Shown: in pieces, positions 8,406 to 16,350 of the stretch
Layout of the letters: each line of letters starts with the position of its first letter
Numbering within the stretch: position 1 is the stretch's first letter
DNA from: a virus
Length of the DNA stretch: 37,515 nt
Reading direction: 5' to 3' (one strand)
IMG/VR virus record: IMGVR_UViG_3300031951_000533
Location: 1 to 37,515 of that record
Notes under the pieces: model-generated
The model's input: the letters and a program-made list of their open reading frames with translations, nothing else
Databases searched by the model: none
What the model was told of the DNA's origin: nothing
Program-made: the position numbers and the translations under genes

Positions 8406-9560
8406 CTATACATGAATACTCGGTGTTTTTCTTATGGCATTAAAAGCCATTGACAATGCATCAATCATGTCATCATGCCTATCTTGTTTCGTGCCTGTGA
8501 ATGATAACAATTCATCAGTGAATTCAGGAAGCAAGTGAGGCACATGGTACACAAGCCCTCTTTCATATTTTGCTTCAATCGGTTGAAATCTTATCATCTT
8601 GTCTTTTGTTGATGGAATGCCAATCACATTCATTCTGGTGTTTCTTTTCAATTCCTGAACCAACCATGCCTGTGCCTGATTCGATTCAATGGCAACAACT
8701 TTTGGTTTCCATTTGTCTTCCATTGCAATAATCCTTTCACCAATTTCAACAAATGTCCAACGCCCTCTCATCATCTCACAAACAACAACTTCATTCTTTG
8801 CAGTTATGCCAATTACACAAATTGCCGTATAGTCTGCAGTTTCTTTTTCAGATATTGCCAAATCCACACCAATATAGAATGATTTGCATTCCATTTGATT
8901 TGAAATGCGTATCCATTCCCTTTTGATTTTCGCTGCATCCCTATCAACATATTCTGCCAAATATTCCTGTGCAAAAACAAGTGATGGCATTGAATCTCTT
9001 TGTTGATTCACCTCACTAGCATCAATCAATGGATTATCATATGTAGTGAAATGAAATGACTGCCAATCATCAAATTTGTTTTGCATTGAATCAAGTTCTG
9101 AAAAATGATTCTTTCCTTTTGGTGTTGAAAAGAAAAATGAATCACCTTTGTAATCTGTTAGCATAGGGCGCAAAACAAAATTCCAATCATCCTCTGCATT
9201 GTCACAATATGCCCATTCATCACCAATCATTCTATGATATTTAGAGCCTCTCAATGCATCAGCACGCCAAATGCCTTTCAAATGCAAGAATGATTCACCA
9301 AGTCTGATTTCACCTTCTTTGCATTCTGCACCAACGGCAGTGAACATGTTCTTGGCTTCCTGATACCTACCTTTCAATTCTTCATTTGATGGTGCAGTGT
9401 ACAAAACCTTTGTTCCTTGCATTCCAACCATTGTTTCGAGTGCCAATGCAAAAGCAAGTGTTGATTTACCCCAGCGCCTTCCACATCTCACAACATTGAA
9501 TCTTTTGCGCTGTTGCATCACTTCCATTTGTGTCTTATGTAGAGTGACATCAATTTGCAT
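8406..9560 (-). CDS. terL: Terminase large subunit
   Basis: 384 residues. The ATPase half has Walker A CGRRWGKST at residues 26-34, Walker B MIGDEWAY at 111-118 and a motif III STPKG at 145-149. The nuclease half has the RNase-H-like acidic residues Asp233 (IGVDLAIS), Glu292 (VAIESN) and Asp363-Asp367 (RHDDMIDA). All catalytic features are present. At 384 residues it is short for the family, with little N-terminal extension. It packages DNA into the prohead through the portal. Its start overlaps the TerS gene by 11 bases. Confidence 0.95.
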   Translation of the reverse strand: MQIDVTLHKTQMEVMQQRKRFNVVRCGRRWGKSTLAFALALETMVGMQGTKVLYTAPSNEELKGRYQEAKNMFTAVGAECKEGEIRLGESFLHLKGIWRADALRGSKYHRMIGDEWAYCDNAEDDWNFVLRPMLTDYKGDSFFFSTPKGKNHFSELDSMQNKFDDWQSFHFTTYDNPLIDASEVNQQRDSMPSLVFAQEYLAEYVDRDAAKIKREWIRISNQMECKSFYIGVDLAISEKETADYTAICVIGITAKNEVVVCEMMRGRWTFVEIGERIIAMEDKWKPKVVAIESNQAQAWLVQELKRNTRMNVIGIPSTKDKMIRFQPIEAKYERGLVYHVPHLLPEFTDELLSFTGTKQDRHDDMIDALSMAFNAIRKTPSIHV

Positions 9561-9912
9561 CCATCTGATTCCATTTGATTGTCAATGCATCTTCCTTTTG
9601 CTTTGTTTCCTTTGGCACGCCTGATAATCTTGCGGCTTCATCATCTGTTGCAATCAATTTCATCAATGCCACTTGCAATGTTGCATTCTCTGATTGATAC
9701 CACTTTTTACGCATGTTTGCTTTCATGCTGATTCTGTTCTTTGCCAGTCTTGCTTTTATGTCGTTAAGTTCATTAGATTCAGGCGGGAAAAAAGAATAGA
9801 ATGTTGGTGCTGAACATGGCAACAATCCAATGATGTCATCAATGAAAATCAAGTGATGTTTTTCAATCAGTTCCAATGATTCTTTCAATATGTTTTCTTT
9901 TTTATATGCCAT
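9550..9912 (-). CDS. terS: Terminase small subunit, probable
   Basis: 120 residues directly upstream of TerL and overlapping it by 11 bases. The N-terminal 45 residues (LKESLELIEKHHLIFIDDIIG then CSAPTFYSFFP) look like a helix-turn-helix DNA-recognition region that would bind the packaging site, followed by a helical, basic part. This arrangement matches small terminases of Bacteroidota phages, but the call is mainly by position. Its start overlaps the stop of the glycosyltransferase gene by 11 bases, so the cassette upstream is translationally joined to the packaging genes. Confidence 0.7.
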   Translation of the reverse strand: MAYKKENILKESLELIEKHHLIFIDDIIGLLPCSAPTFYSFFPPESNELNDIKARLAKNRISMKANMRKKWYQSENATLQVALMKLIATDDEAARLSGVPKETKQKEDALTIKWNQMDAN

Positions 9913-10768
9913 TGTTATTTTTACAATGCAATTGACTAATTATTTTTGGCACAGCATATGCCCAACTTATCTTATGATGTATCCGCCTTTCTTTACTTCC
10001 CATTGTAGACACTTTGCAGCAATTAGGGGCAACCATTACAGAATAAAATGATTTCACGTATGTTCCATAATTTTTGTATGCTTCTGTATTGCCACCTATA
10101 TTTTTTTGTGTTTGTGATTGATTCACCTGCATGCTGCCAACTTGGAGAAATATTTGCCCTGTTTTCCCATAATTAAGATATGTATTGACATCATCATTCA
10201 TTCTGCCTAAAAATTGCAAATCGTTTTTTTTTGCATTTACAGCGAAGAAAAACGTATTCATTGCCTTGCGTTTATAATTTTGCAATATATCCAAATTCCC
10301 ACCTATGTAGTCACCTCCTTGGGCGAACGCAATAGATCTTATTTTTGTTTTTGATAAACACTGCAAAAAAATATCGAATATTTTGTCAAGGTTTTTTACA
10401 TTTTTTTGGGCAAGATACTTGCCATCCTGATACCTCATTTGAAAATTATTGTAGTCATCTTCAAATTCAAGAAAATATTTTAGGTTCAATTTCCTTGCAA
10501 TATCCCAACATGCATTTCTTGCATATACAATAACTTTATTGCCTTCAAAATTATCCATAATATCAAAAGTATTTTCATATTCTTTTTTACTAAAGATAAT
10601 TACTTCGTTGCCATAATTTTCTAAATATTCATGTTTGGTTTTGTCCTCATCGTCAATGATGATGTATATTTTTCCAGTGTAGCCATGCCTTCTCAATGTG
10701 TTGTATGTTATGACATTGTTCGGTCTGCCGTTAGTAAGAATAAAAACAGCGTATTTATTTTGTTGCAT
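9902..10768 (-). CDS. TAGT-like glycosyltransferase (TET-associated glycosyltransferase family)
   Basis: 288 residues. Motifs I associate with the TAGT family are present: NGRPNN (13-18), YIIIDDEDKT (35-44), VIVYARNACWDIA (79-91), YFLEFEDDYNNFQ (98-110, a D-x-D type site), GRMNDDVNTY (188-197) and RRIHHKISW (261-269). Known members lie in phage base-modification clusters and are proposed to add sugars to 5-hydroxymethylcytosine made by TET/JBP oxygenases. No such oxygenase or hydroxymethylase is visible in this genome, so the acceptor is open: a base made by the host, a virion or host surface component, or an unrecognised base. The gene is more A/T-rich, with more homopolymers, than the head genes. 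It overlaps both neighbours (14 and 11 bases). Confidence 0.75.
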   Translation of the reverse strand: MQQNKYAVFILTNGRPNNVITYNTLRRHGYTGKIYIIIDDEDKTKHEYLENYGNEVIIFSKKEYENTFDIMDNFEGNKVIVYARNACWDIARKLNLKYFLEFEDDYNNFQMRYQDGKYLAQKNVKNLDKIFDIFLQCLSKTKIRSIAFAQGGDYIGGNLDILQNYKRKAMNTFFFAVNAKKNDLQFLGRMNDDVNTYLNYGKTGQIFLQVGSMQVNQSQTQKNIGGNTEAYKNYGTYVKSFYSVMVAPNCCKVSTMGSKERRIHHKISWAYAVPKIISQLHCKNNNGI

Positions 10769-11714
10769 ATAAATTACTCTCTTTTTTTATTCTTGTGCTA
10801 GAATAGTTATGATTTCGATTGATATAAATTATCTGTTTATTGAGATTTTCAATTGTATCCTTCAATTCCCAATTATTTTGCATATGATCGGCACCAAGAA
10901 AATATATATCATAGTCAAGGCTTTTGAACATGTCTATATCTTTTTCTATGTTTTCATATGGAATTATTTCATCAACCCACTTCACAGCTCGAAGTTGCAT
11001 ATATCTCTGATATATTGATTGCTGTGGGTTTTTATAGTTAGGAGCGCAATGTAAGCCAACAATAAGATAATCGCATTTCTTTTTTGCTTCCTCGAGTGCA
11101 ACAATGTGACCGGCATGCAATATATCGGCAACCATAGGGAAAAATCCAATTTTCATATTTATACCTTTTTTTTCAAATTTATATGCCTTACAATTTGATA
11201 TATGAATTTTGTAGTATGCGATGTGCAATGGTTGCTTAGGTTTTTCAAATACAAATTTGCACATTTTTATTGTGCCACTGTGCGCTACAATCAAAATTTT
11301 TTTGTTATCGTATTTATTTTCAATTTCTTGAATAAAGTTTTCAACTCTTTGGTAAAATTGTTGTTTACTTTCAATTGAATATTTTTCTAAAAATCTTGGA
11401 TTTTCATCTCTTAATAGTTTTTCACTATTGAAGTGCCTGCCTTCTAGTAAACCCTTTGACAATTCTTTTAATCTTGAATCATAATATATTGGAACAGCTC
11501 TATGATGTTCTAATATCTTAATTGCTGTTTTTCTTGCTCTTTCAAGTGGAGAAGAAAAACAAATATCAAAGTTTTCGTTTTTCAATTCGTCCGATATTCT
11601 TTTTGCTTGTTTTCTTCCTTCGTCACTTAATGGGATGTCATATTGACCGTGCATGATCCCATTTTTATTCCAATATGTTTGTCCGTGCCGAACAAAGACA
11701 TAATTATTCTTCAT
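10755..11714 (-). CDS. Fusion: histidine phosphatase + TagD/RfaE-type cytidylyltransferase
   Basis: 319 residues. Residues 1-180 are a histidine-phosphatase domain: VRHGQT (8-13) with catalytic His10, LERARKTA (57-64), ELSKGLLEGR (84-93) and the second catalytic His in IVAHSGT (142-148). Residues 187-319 are a nucleotidyltransferase: LHAGH (199-203, the HxGH motif), KKCDYLIVGLH, YQRYMQLRAVKWVDEIIPY, and SSTRI (305-309), closest to glycerol-3-phosphate cytidylyltransferases. It would dephosphorylate one intermediate and activate another as a CDP derivative. The joint holds an A8 tract and an internal ATG at 11156 with AAAGG before it, so a separate cytidylyltransferase could also be made. A/T-rich; overlaps both neighbours. 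Confidence 0.85.
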   Translation of the reverse strand: MKNNYVFVRHGQTYWNKNGIMHGQYDIPLSDEGRKQAKRISDELKNENFDICFSSPLERARKTAIKILEHHRAVPIYYDSRLKELSKGLLEGRHFNSEKLLRDENPRFLEKYSIESKQQFYQRVENFIQEIENKYDNKKILIVAHSGTIKMCKFVFEKPKQPLHIAYYKIHISNCKAYKFEKKGINMKIGFFPMVADILHAGHIVALEEAKKKCDYLIVGLHCAPNYKNPQQSIYQRYMQLRAVKWVDEIIPYENIEKDIDMFKSLDYDIYFLGADHMQNNWELKDTIENLNKQIIYINRNHNYSSTRIKKESNLYATK

Positions 11715-12465
11715 TGTTTAGAATGCCCTGAATATCTTTCGATAATTGTACAAAGCCATTTTCAATTGCCTTTTCGAAATCAATTATGACAAGTGCAGAT
11801 TTTTCCATTAACGATTGCATTTCATCCGACGAATGTGCATACAAATCAGCAATTTTTGCATAATTAAACACAATGTGTCTTGTTGCTGCATATTTCAAAA
11901 AATCTTTTTCTTTTTGATTCAAATTTGATTTTTGTATTTCAGATAACAATTCTTGATATTTACTTACGTCAAATACATCTATGATTTCTGGTTTTTCATT
12001 ACTCGGTTCATATATTGGCGTTGCAACTTTATTTGTATATTTCTCATCATATTCTTCAATATCATTCTTTTCTATAATATCTTCATCAATATCCAAATTT
12101 ACAGGCAAATCCAATCCCCATTCTTGCAATTGAATTGCATCCCATTCATTTGCCAATTCTTCATGATTCCATTCACCAAAGTTCACATTGTCTTTGATAA
12201 GAAATTGTGCCTTTTGTTCCTCTGTCCATTCATCAGCAACAATAACCGGCAATTCTTTGATGCCAAGTTCCTTTGCTGCTTTCAATCTCATGTTGCCACC
12301 CAATACAACAAACTTTCCATCTTTGTCAGTGAACACAACTAATGGTCTCTTTTCAAGCATATCAGGGAATTCTTCAATACTCTTTTTTAGTTTGTTGAAT
12401 TTTTCATCACGAATCACACGCGGGTTTTTCGGATTGTTCTTTAGTTTTGTCAATGCCACTTTCAT
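11704..12465 (-). CDS. ParB-like nuclease-domain protein
   Basis: 253 residues from the ATG at 12465, which overlaps the upstream TGA as ATGA. Residues 1-115 are a ParB/Srx-type domain: KLKNNPKNPRVIRDEKFNKL, then VVLGGNMRLKAAKELG and LPVIVADEWTEEQK, followed by FGEWNHEELANEWD. Phages often carry this form alone or fused to DNA methyltransferases. The remaining region has an acidic linker and a helical end (RHIVFNYAKIADLYAHSSDE); no methyltransferase motif is present. From about 12080 downward its DNA is more A/T-rich, like the next two genes. It overlaps the fusion gene by 11 bases. Confidence 0.8.
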   Translation of the reverse strand: MKVALTKLKNNPKNPRVIRDEKFNKLKKSIEEFPDMLEKRPLVVFTDKDGKFVVLGGNMRLKAAKELGIKELPVIVADEWTEEQKAQFLIKDNVNFGEWNHEELANEWDAIQLQEWGLDLPVNLDIDEDIIEKNDIEEYDEKYTNKVATPIYEPSNEKPEIIDVFDVSKYQELLSEIQKSNLNQKEKDFLKYAATRHIVFNYAKIADLYAHSSDEMQSLMEKSALVIIDFEKAIENGFVQLSKDIQGILNNEE

Positions 12466-12944
12466 CTTGATGCTCCCAATATGCCAATGCCCAAACCAAT
12501 GGCAAATGCTGAAATAATCCAACCAAATTCTGTCGTTTTGCTTTCCTGAATAACAGGAATCTCGATTGTCTTTGTCAATATGGAATCAGGTCTTGGTTTT
12601 ACTACCATACTGAAAAATGATTTGTCAAAAGGAACATGTGAGAATGCAACCTGAATTGTATCACCTGTTGTTGTGATAACTGAATCAGCCTGTGCAATGA
12701 ATGCCGAATCACATGGCAATTGCTCTTTGACATACATTGTATCACGATAGGGTACCAATATTTGCTTTACACGCACTTCAGGTTTAACGAAAACAGGTCT
12801 TGCAATAGTTTGTATTGTTTTTACAGTATCGTGCCTTAGAATCGATTTATACCCCTTTCCTTGACATCCTTTGCCAAATAAGAATCCTGCAATCAATGCC
12901 ATTGCAATCATTGCCCAAATAATCCTGTTCATGTTGTCCATCAT
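12462..12944 (-). CDS. Two-TM membrane protein of unknown function
   Basis: 160 residues. A hydrophobic segment near the N-terminus (IIWAMIAMALIAGFLFG, about 8-24), a long charged/polar middle region with repeated DT/DS turns, and a second hydrophobic segment at the C-terminus (WIISAFAIGLGIGILG). The middle part probably lies in the periplasm. A spanin-like or scaffold role in lysis is conceivable but not shown: no lipobox or matching o-spanin is visible. It starts with ATGA overlap on the metallophosphoesterase stop and ends with ATGA overlap on the ParB-like gene. Confidence 0.7.
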   Translation of the reverse strand: MMDNMNRIIWAMIAMALIAGFLFGKGCQGKGYKSILRHDTVKTIQTIARPVFVKPEVRVKQILVPYRDTMYVKEQLPCDSAFIAQADSVITTTGDTIQVAFSHVPFDKSFFSMVVKPRPDSILTKTIEIPVIQESKTTEFGWIISAFAIGLGIGILGASR

Positions 12945-13807
12945 TTCATCACCTTTCCATGTTCAATAATCATGTTCTGCATCTGTCCATCTTCATGAAT
13001 GATTGCAAAACCATGATTGCTTTGTGAATGCATCATATATCCCCTTTTAAGCTTCGACAATGTGCCAATTGAATCACACCTGATGAATTCACCATCTAAT
13101 GTTTTCCGCCTTGCTGTGGATGTTTTATGCAAATGCCCAATTGCACAATTAGATGATACTTTGTTCATCAGTGCCTGCGCTGGTGTCATTCCACTAACTT
13201 TCAATTCATGTCCATGTGCAAGCCATATTGAATTCACCATCATCAATTGCATTGAATCAACAAATTGAATCCCTTTTTGCTTTAATTCCAAAAGTGAAAT
13301 CCAATCAACAATTCCTGCAAATTGTTCTGCCTTTTCCATGATGTATCTTTCCAAGCGGTCTTCATGATTTCCAACTTTGAAAAACAATTTGGCATTTGGG
13401 AATTGTGCCTGCAAATTGTCCATGAAGTTTCTTGCAAGTTTCAATTCCATCACAAATTCAATATCATCTTTTCTTTTTGCCCATCTTGATAACTTATGTG
13501 CATCAATCAGGTCACCATTCAAAATGATGTTATCAGGTTTTTCTTTTGCCAAATACATGATGCATGCTGTGATTGCATCAATGTCATGGAATCCCAAATG
13601 AATATCACATAAAACTGCTGTTTTTCCTGTGATGATTATTTCATCAGGAATTTCATTTTTTCCATCTTCCATCTGCATCAACCAAGCAGGAACAATATCT
13701 GATTCATCAATCATTCCATGCCTGCGTTGCATCAGCATTTCAATTTCCTGTTCGGACAATCGGAATCTGTTTGCACCATCAGATGTTTTTGTTTTATTGA
13801 TTTTCAT
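12941..13807 (-). CDS. Calcineurin-like metallophosphoesterase
   Basis: 288 residues. The metal-binding motifs are in order: LCDIHLG (D-x-H), ILNGDLID (GD), KVGNHEDR (GNHE), LAHGHE (GH) and AIGHLHKTST (GHxH). All expected ligands are present, so it should be active as a phosphatase, phosphodiesterase or DNase. An N-terminal helical stretch of about 60 residues precedes the catalytic domain (LSEQEIEMLMQRRHGMID). It overlaps the small gene upstream by 14 bases. Such proteins are common in phages; the substrate is unknown. Confidence 0.88.
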   Translation of the reverse strand: MKINKTKTSDGANRFRLSEQEIEMLMQRRHGMIDESDIVPAWLMQMEDGKNEIPDEIIITGKTAVLCDIHLGFHDIDAITACIMYLAKEKPDNIILNGDLIDAHKLSRWAKRKDDIEFVMELKLARNFMDNLQAQFPNAKLFFKVGNHEDRLERYIMEKAEQFAGIVDWISLLELKQKGIQFVDSMQLMMVNSIWLAHGHELKVSGMTPAQALMNKVSSNCAIGHLHKTSTARRKTLDGEFIRCDSIGTLSKLKRGYMMHSQSNHGFAIIHEDGQMQNMIIEHGKVMK

Positions 13808-13970
13808 TTGCTATGCTTTGCAAAATGATTTGTTTTGCTTCATCTTCAGTACCATCAATTGCCGTTTCTGTATTCCATAGATTGCCGTCTTGGTCTTTGA
13901 ATTTCCAAAGCAAAACAGGTTCACCGTTTTCATTTATTGCTTCAGTAGTTTTGTAATGAGTTATTGTCAT
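13794..13970 (-). CDS. Small acidic protein after the tail fibre gene
   Basis: 58 residues from the ATG at 13970, which overlaps the fibre gene stop as ATGA; the frame is open to 14000 but the coupled start is preferred. The sequence (EPVLLWKFKDQDGNLWNTE then an acidic helix) has no motif I know. It could be a fibre-assembly helper, judging only from its place. Confidence 0.6.
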   Translation of the reverse strand: MTITHYKTTEAINENGEPVLLWKFKDQDGNLWNTETAIDGTEDEAKQIILQSIANENQ

Positions 13971-14815
13971 ACGGTCGCCCTCTTCCATATTTTCATACAA
14001 CTTCCTTTCATAACTGTTACGCCTGTTGCATTTGAGACATTTTGCGCAAATCGTAATGTCAATTGTTCTGTGCTTGTGCTAGTTTTAACTGCAAAAATTA
14101 TTCTTTCCAATACTGGGATTTGAGGTAAGAATGAACCTGATGCAGGTATCGGGCCCGATGTTGCTTGGCCATTCATGACAATAAATAGTGTGCTGGTCCA
14201 ATCTACCTTAAACGCTCCCCTTTCATTACATTGCATTGCGAATTTGAAAGAGGGGGTCGCACTGGCGTTTGCTCTTGTTAACAATAAATCTATTTCACCA
14301 AAATAATAGGAGTTAGCATCTAATGTCGTTGTCAAATGGTCATCATCTTGGAAAGTTGTTGAATTAGTTACGGTTTCATCTGCACTTTTTACAATCAATA
14401 CTGTTGGCTCATTAGCACCACCTGATGCACTCAATGTAGTTCCTGTCAATGACAAACCTGAACCAATAGTAATTTCTTCAATATCACCTGCACCTGCTGA
14501 TGCCCTTCCAAGCAATCGTGATGTTGTTGATACATTCTGAATCTTTGCATAGGTCACAGCATCATTGTCAATTGTCCATGTTGCACCTGATGATGATACT
14601 GTAATATCACCTTTGTCTCCATCACTGACACCACCACCACCGCCTGCTGTTGTCCATGACAAATTACTTGCGCCGTCTGTACTCAATACTTGACCATTCG
14701 ACCCGCCCGAAATTTTCAAGCGGGTTGTCGTGGTATTGATATCATTCGTATTGTCTATCGTTTTGCTCGATAGAGTCGTAGGTAATTGGCCGTTGTTTAG
14801 TTTTGTTGTTGGCAT
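13967..14815 (-). CDS. Tail fibre / receptor-binding protein candidate
   Basis: 282 residues. Residues 35-135 contain the repeat-like fibre pattern GDITVSSSGATWTIDNDAVT, YAKIQNVSTTSRLLGR and GLSLTGTTLSASG, found in many phage fibres. A Gly-rich stretch (TTAGGGGGVSDGD) comes before it. Residues 140-282 are a separate beta-rich C-terminal domain, a likely receptor-binding tip. Both ends of the gene (about 14020-14330 and 14690-14815) use more G/C and CpG than their neighbours, suggesting exchange of the host-range part. It lies 2 bases after the previous fibre gene. Confidence 0.75.
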   Translation of the reverse strand: MPTTKLNNGQLPTTLSSKTIDNTNDINTTTTRLKISGGSNGQVLSTDGASNLSWTTAGGGGGVSDGDKGDITVSSSGATWTIDNDAVTYAKIQNVSTTSRLLGRASAGAGDIEEITIGSGLSLTGTTLSASGGANEPTVLIVKSADETVTNSTTFQDDDHLTTTLDANSYYFGEIDLLLTRANASATPSFKFAMQCNERGAFKVDWTSTLFIVMNGQATSGPIPASGSFLPQIPVLERIIFAVKTSTSTEQLTLRFAQNVSNATGVTVMKGSCMKIWKRATV

Positions 14816-14817
14816 AA

Positions 14818-15642
14818 TTACTTCATGAAGTCAGCTAGTAAAACATCCCCACTTATCGGAGCCGTGGTCATTGTGATTGTATTCGTTGAAAGAGTGTAAT
14901 CATTTCCCGCTCCGCTCTTTTGTCGGACACCATTCAAATACAATTTCAATGTGCCTGCCGTTGGTGTAACTGCCAATGTGAATGTTGTATTAGAACCATT
15001 GATTGTTCCTGATGGCGTTTCTTCTGTCACGAAATTTGTTGGTGATAATGTGCCCGCCGTATCCTGAACATAAGTGACTGCTGTTGATCCTAATGTGCCA
15101 CCTGTATTTGATGTGCAATAGAATCTTTTGTCTGCATACAATGTCCCCGCATCAACATATACCAATGTTCCTGTCAATTCATCCCATGCATCTGAATCCG
15201 TTGCCCGTGTCAATGCTGATGATGAACCATTGAAAACATAGATGCCATTTTGACTTTGTGTTGATTGTTGCCAAACCAAAAGGCGTTGCCCGCTTGTCAA
15301 TGTGTGTCCATCAAAAACCGCTGTTGCTGGATTTGACAGATTGATGTCACCTGTTGTTGCTGCATGCACATTTCGATATTTGTAAGCTGATGGCAACCCT
15401 GAAATCAAAGTGTCAACATAGGCTTTGTTTGCTGCATCACCATTTGATGTCGGTGTTGCAATGTTGATTCCTTTGTTGTTTCCAAAATCCAAATTGCCTG
15501 TCATGGCAACTGTTCCATCTTTCTTCACAAAGTTTGCACCGTCAGCCAATTTTGATGATGCAATGTTTGCACCTGATGCAACTTTTGAATCAGTTATTGC
15601 ACCATCTCTTATCTGCCTACCTGCTATTGTTGTCTCTGCCAT
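14818..15642 (-). CDS. Tail fibre / tail collar-like structural protein
   Basis: 274 residues. The start (IAGRQIRDGAITDSKVASG) followed by KKDGTVAMTGNLDFGNN and NGDAANKAYVDTLI is a classic phage fibre beginning. A middle domain (GQRLLVWQQSTQSQNGIYVF) is also common in fibres. The last 65 residues hold GTINGSNTTFTLAVTP, LYLNGVRQ and ISGDVLLADF, a beta domain that recurs in the next gene. It probably forms part of the adhesion apparatus at the tail tip. Confidence 0.78.
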   Translation of the reverse strand: MAETTIAGRQIRDGAITDSKVASGANIASSKLADGANFVKKDGTVAMTGNLDFGNNKGINIATPTSNGDAANKAYVDTLISGLPSAYKYRNVHAATTGDINLSNPATAVFDGHTLTSGQRLLVWQQSTQSQNGIYVFNGSSSALTRATDSDAWDELTGTLVYVDAGTLYADKRFYCTSNTGGTLGSTAVTYVQDTAGTLSPTNFVTEETPSGTINGSNTTFTLAVTPTAGTLKLYLNGVRQKSGAGNDYTLSTNTITMTTAPISGDVLLADFMK

Positions 15643-15646
15643 TGTA

Positions 15647-16012
15647 TTATCCTAATTTGTAATTCACACGAATGATATCGCCAACAACAGGAGAAACATT
15701 CATGATGATTGTGTTCACACCCGTTGTATAATAATCAATGCCATATGTCTGTATTGTTGAATTCAAAACAAGTTCAACAGACAATGGCACAAAATTGTTT
15801 TGCGTTGTGAATGTTGCATTGCTTCCATTGATTGCACCATTTGGAATTTCACCAACAACATAAACATCAGTTCCTGATGATGTCAACAATTCATTTGTCT
15901 GAACAATGATTGATTCACCTGTGACTTGAATCACCTGTGAATCTTCATTCAATTCAATTGCAATCTTTTCTTGATTGACAACAATTGAAACATTGTCATT
16001 TGAAATACTCAT
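15647..16012 (-). CDS. Baseplate/fibre accessory protein with a duplicated beta domain
   Basis: 121 residues. The C-terminal 70 residues (GAINGSNATFTTQNNF, VELVLNSTIQTYGIDY, GDIIRVNYKLG) match the C-terminal domain of the fibre protein 14818-15642 in order and spacing, so one arose by duplication or they share a modular fibre domain. The N-terminal half is polar with beta strands. It starts with ATGA overlap on the BppU-like gene. Confidence 0.7.
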   Translation of the reverse strand: MSISNDNVSIVVNQEKIAIELNEDSQVIQVTGESIIVQTNELLTSSGTDVYVVGEIPNGAINGSNATFTTQNNFVPLSVELVLNSTIQTYGIDYYTTGVNTIIMNVSPVVGDIIRVNYKLG

Positions 16013-16350
16013 GGCGTAATTGTGTCCACAATTTGAACATCACCACCCAAATATTTTTTCACTGTTCCATTTGTCCATGAAATCTTCACATCATATGCCA
16101 ATGCTTTTTGTGGTGTCAATGATGCTGATGTTGATGCACCCAATGACAAAGTGAATTGTCCTGATGTTGTTGGATTTGAAATAGTGCATACAAATGAAAA
16201 CAAAATTGCATTTGATGATTTGTCACGACATTGTGAAGTCAATGTTGCATTTGTCAAATCAATTGCAGTTCCTGTTGAATCTTTCAATGCAACTGCCAAT
16301 GCAAATGATTCACCCTTGTGAATTGTGATATTGTATTTTTCTCTTTTCAT
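16009..16350 (-). CDS. Baseplate protein with BppU-type Ig-like N-terminal fold
   Basis: 113 residues from the ATG at 16350, which shares one base with the upstream TGA. The pattern YNITIHKGESFALAVALKDS, AIDLTNATLTSQCRDK and then TLSLGASTSASLTPQ followed by ALAYDVKISWTNG and YLGGDVQIVD matches small Ig-like proteins at phage baseplates, where 'DLTGAT' and a closing strand with 'G.V.I' are usual. It probably anchors the fibres coded next. Confidence 0.72.
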   Translation of the reverse strand: MKREKYNITIHKGESFALAVALKDSTGTAIDLTNATLTSQCRDKSSNAILFSFVCTISNPTTSGQFTLSLGASTSASLTPQKALAYDVKISWTNGTVKKYLGGDVQIVDTITP

